Shown here: positions 14,284 through 15,700 of the stretch, in pieces
Position numbering within the stretch: position 1 is the first letter of the stretch
Layout: the number at the start of each line of letters is the position of its first letter
The notes under the pieces: model-generated
Database searches by the model: none
Told to the model about the DNA's origin: nothing
Seen by the model: the letters and a program-made list of their open reading frames with translations, nothing else
Assembly (NCBI GenBank): GCA_945866155.1
Contig: CAMBGL010000018.1
Location: forward strand, 1 to 15,700
DNA: 15,700 nt
Origin: Bifidobacterium breve
GTDB taxonomy: Bacteria > Actinomycetota > Actinomycetes > Nanopelagicales > Nanopelagicaceae
Reading direction: 5' to 3'
Made by a program: the position numbers and the translations under genes

Positions 14284-14622
14284 TTATTCATCATCTCCGC
14301 GTAATTTACGGAGCGCATCTTCAAGAATGCGAGCACCTTCTGCATCTGTGCGACGCTCTTTTACATAAGCAAGGTGAGTTTTGTATGGCTCATTCTTGAC
14401 TGGGCTAGGTGGATTATTTTTATCACGACCTGCCGGGAATCCGCACTTTGGGCAATCCCACTCAGCAGGAATGACGACTGTCTCTTCTTCAGCAAATGAT
14501 GGACGAACTTCGTGTCCATTTGAGCACCAGTACGAGACGTGTGAACGAGCAATCGAATCACCGCGCTCGGCTTCACCCATAGGGCCGGCACCGACGCGAC
14601 TTCCACGAATTGCACTTGCCAT
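14284..14622 (-). CDS. rbpA: RNA polymerase-binding protein RbpA
   Basis: A 112-residue actinobacterial transcription factor that binds RNA polymerase and the principal sigma factor, stabilising the open promoter complex. The N-terminal tail begins with AIRGSRVGAG, the basic stretch that contacts promoter DNA and core enzyme in the family. The core domain has C33, H37, C57 and C60 (WCSNGHE and WDCPKCG), a likely zinc site, and PFAEEE-like acidic residues follow the first pair. The C-terminal segment THLAYVKERRTDAEGARILEDALRKLRG (82-109) is the sigma-interacting helix region with the conserved ERR. The start is well supported by GAAGGAGT five bases upstream. It follows secG by 31 bases with no terminator visible, so it is probably the last gene of a tpiA-secG-rbpA unit. 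Confidence 0.94.
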   Translation of the reverse strand: MASAIRGSRVGAGPMGEAERGDSIARSHVSYWCSNGHEVRPSFAEEETVVIPAEWDCPKCGFPAGRDKNNPPSPVKNEPYKTHLAYVKERRTDAEGARILEDALRKLRGDDE

Positions 14623-14627
14623 CTTTT

Positions 14628-14635
14628 ACTCCTTC
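14628..14635 (-). promoter_or_regulatory. Strong ribosome binding site of rbpA
   Basis: GAAGGAGT on the minus strand lies five bases before the rbpA ATG, an optimal Shine-Dalgarno arrangement. Confidence 0.75.
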
Positions 14636-14653
14636 AAAGAATTAGAAATCGGT

Positions 14654-14881
14654 TTACTTCAAGACCAAACTCAGTGCCACAACAAGTGCGAACCAAAGAC
14701 CGCCAACAACGATAGTGATGCGATCGAGGTTGCGTTCTACAACGGATGAACCACCATAGTTTGAAGAGATACCACCGCCGAATAGATCGGAGAGGCCGCT
14801 TCCCTTGCCCTTGTGGAGAAGCACAAGCAGGATCATTACAACGCTCGTTACAACGAGCAGAATTGATAGAGCTAATTTCAC
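14654..14881 (-). CDS. secG: Preprotein translocase subunit SecG
   Basis: A 75-residue membrane protein with the SecG plan: helix 1 (about 2-22), a short loop with LLHKGKGSGLSDLFGG (21-36) that carries the family signature (basic residues, then glycine-rich), and helix 2 (about 53-73). SecG is the small subunit of SecYEG that assists protein translocation through the cytoplasmic membrane. The start is a GTG at 14881, supported by CAGGAGT five bases upstream. It lies 43 bases after tpiA and 31 before rbpA; tpiA-secG is a common actinobacterial order after gap-pgk. Length is normal. Confidence 0.93.
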   Translation of the reverse strand: MKLALSILLVVTSVVMILLVLLHKGKGSGLSDLFGGGISSNYGGSSVVERNLDRITIVVGGLWFALVVALSLVLK

Positions 14882-14886
14882 GTTGG

Positions 14887-14893
14887 ACTCCTG
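14887..14893 (-). promoter_or_regulatory. Ribosome binding site of secG (supports the GTG start)
   Basis: CAGGAGT on the minus strand, with a five-base spacer to the GTG at 14881, is a strong Shine-Dalgarno sequence and fixes the non-ATG start. Confidence 0.75.
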
Positions 14894-14924
14894 TAGGTAA
14901 CTAGATGGGTAAGGATACTAGGGA

Positions 14925-15698
14925 TTAGCCAGCAAGATGGAATTTAGCGATTTTCGCCAATTCTTCAGGATCTAGGCTCGCCCCGCCTATGAGTGCGCCA
15001 TCGACATCGCCCTGCTTCATAATTTCGACGATATTTGAAGATTTTACAGAACCCCCATAGAGAATTCTCATCGCAGCAGCAATCTCGGCAGAGCCAATAG
15101 TTTCAATCTCTTCGCGAATAGCGGCGCAGACTTCTTGTGCATCTTCTGGCGTTGCTGTCTTTCCTGTACCGATTGCCCAGACTGGCTCATAAGCAATAAC
15201 AATTTTTTTCAGTTCTGGCTTTGTGAGGCCTTCAAGTCCAGCGCGAATTTGGCGAATCACATGGGAAACATGTGTTCCTGACTCACGCACGGGCAACTCT
15301 TCTCCAACACAAAAAATTGGTGTGATTTCATTAGCAAGAGCAGCTTTAATTTTGCGGTTTATAAGGGCATCGCTCTCTTGATGAATTGCACGTCGCTCTG
15401 AGTGACCGAGTACAACAAATGTGCAACCCAGCTTTGCAAGCATTGAGCCGGAGATATCTCCTGTAAAGGCACCCGATGCATCGGGTGACATATCTTGAGC
15501 TCCGTATAGAAGTCGAAGACGATCTCCATCGACCAAAGTTTGAATTGAACGTATATCTGTGAAGGGAGGAATGATCGCTACATCGACAGCATCGTAATCT
15601 TTATCATCGAGGCTATAAACAAGTTTTTGCGCAACCGCAATTGCTTCAAGATGATTGAGGTTCATCTTCCAATTACCTGCCATGAGTGGCTTACGCAT
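14925..15698 (-). CDS. tpiA: Triose-phosphate isomerase
   Basis: A complete 257-residue TIM-barrel enzyme of glycolysis that interconverts dihydroxyacetone phosphate and glyceraldehyde-3-phosphate in the cytosol. The catalytic residues are all visible: K11 in MAGNWKMN (6-13), H99 in VVLGHSERR (95-103), and E171 in AYEPVWAIGTGKTAT (169-183), which includes flexible loop 6. The phosphate-binding GGSVKSSN (215-222) and LIGGASLDPEEL (236-247) are also present. The ATG at 15698 gives the usual N-terminus (MRKPLMAGNWKMN), so the gene is complete although only two bases of upstream sequence remain. It is the upstream member, within this window, of tpiA-secG-rbpA; pgk and gap may lie further upstream. 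Confidence 0.97.
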   Translation of the reverse strand: MRKPLMAGNWKMNLNHLEAIAVAQKLVYSLDDKDYDAVDVAIIPPFTDIRSIQTLVDGDRLRLLYGAQDMSPDASGAFTGDISGSMLAKLGCTFVVLGHSERRAIHQESDALINRKIKAALANEITPIFCVGEELPVRESGTHVSHVIRQIRAGLEGLTKPELKKIVIAYEPVWAIGTGKTATPEDAQEVCAAIREEIETIGSAEIAAAMRILYGGSVKSSNIVEIMKQGDVDGALIGGASLDPEELAKIAKFHLAG

Positions 15699-15700
15699 GT

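Noticed and set aside
14268..14286. Possible bidirectional terminator between pgi and rbpA
   Set aside because: AGTTC can pair with GAAACT only with a bulge and a three-base loop, giving a very weak A/T-rich stem. The short T run is partly coding, so the call is not supported.
14381..14749. 122-codon plus-strand open frame across rbpA and secG
   Set aside because: It is antisense to two well-recognised genes and shows no motif or ribosome binding site.
1..15700. Search for tRNA/rRNA genes, CRISPR arrays, insertion sequences, integrases, toxin-antitoxin pairs, riboswitches and defence genes
   Set aside because: All sizeable frames are accounted for by recognisable housekeeping genes, the intergenic gaps are all under 100 bases, and none contains a tRNA-like fold, a spaced repeat array or terminal inverted repeats that I could recognise.

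Overview
The window is a stretch of core-genome chromosome from a small-genome, moderately low-G+C actinobacterium. The lineage markers are RbpA (an actinobacterial RNA polymerase partner), a DUF3099 membrane protein beside SURF1, an actinobacterial-type suf operon headed by SufR with a Rieske protein inside it, and SecG/TpiA/Pgi/Tkt sequences of actinobacterial type. The compact layout (genes abutting or overlapping by 1-4 bases) and the modest G+C fit a streamlined freshwater lineage such as acI/Nanopelagicales. That placement is an inference from style, not proof. I see no mobile element, CRISPR array, tRNA or rRNA gene, phage gene or obvious foreign island, and no gene-free gap longer than 100 bases.

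Layout. (1) 1-510, minus: the first 170 codons of a FabG-type ketoacyl-ACP reductase. (2) 604-1589, plus: a DUF3099 membrane protein and a SURF1 cytochrome-oxidase assembly protein. (3) 1548-9725, minus: a continuous operon sufR-sufB-sufD-Rieske-sufC-sufS-sufU-sufT followed, 3 bases later, by a fused ABC exporter whose 3' end overlaps that of SURF1 convergently. (4) 9819-14270, plus: ctaA (heme A synthase), tkt (transketolase) and pgi (glucose-6-phosphate isomerase). (5) 14284-15698, minus: tpiA-secG-rbpA, convergent with pgi.

How the genes work together. The suf block is a complete SUF pathway: SufS+SufU mobilise sulfur, SufBCD is the scaffold, SufT is a maturation factor, and SufR is the [4Fe-4S]-sensing regulator. 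CtaA (divergent from sufR) and SURF1 (convergent with the operon's end) both serve cytochrome c oxidase assembly, so Fe-S and oxidase biogenesis genes share this locus. Tkt, Pgi and TpiA are central sugar metabolism. The transaldolase gene that often lies between tkt and pgi in actinobacteria is absent here.

The most notable regulatory observation is that four transcription-unit or gene starts (fabG, DUF3099, surf1, ctaA) lack a Shine-Dalgarno sequence and carry a TANNNT hexamer exactly six bases before the ATG, the layout of leaderless actinobacterial promoters. Several internal operon genes and secG/rbpA instead have clear Shine-Dalgarno sequences. A dyad overlaps the sufR start codon, and nested inverted repeats lie just upstream of ctaA. 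I found no wholly new multi-gene system; the window is mainly housekeeping genes with a few regulatory and organisational points worth checking.
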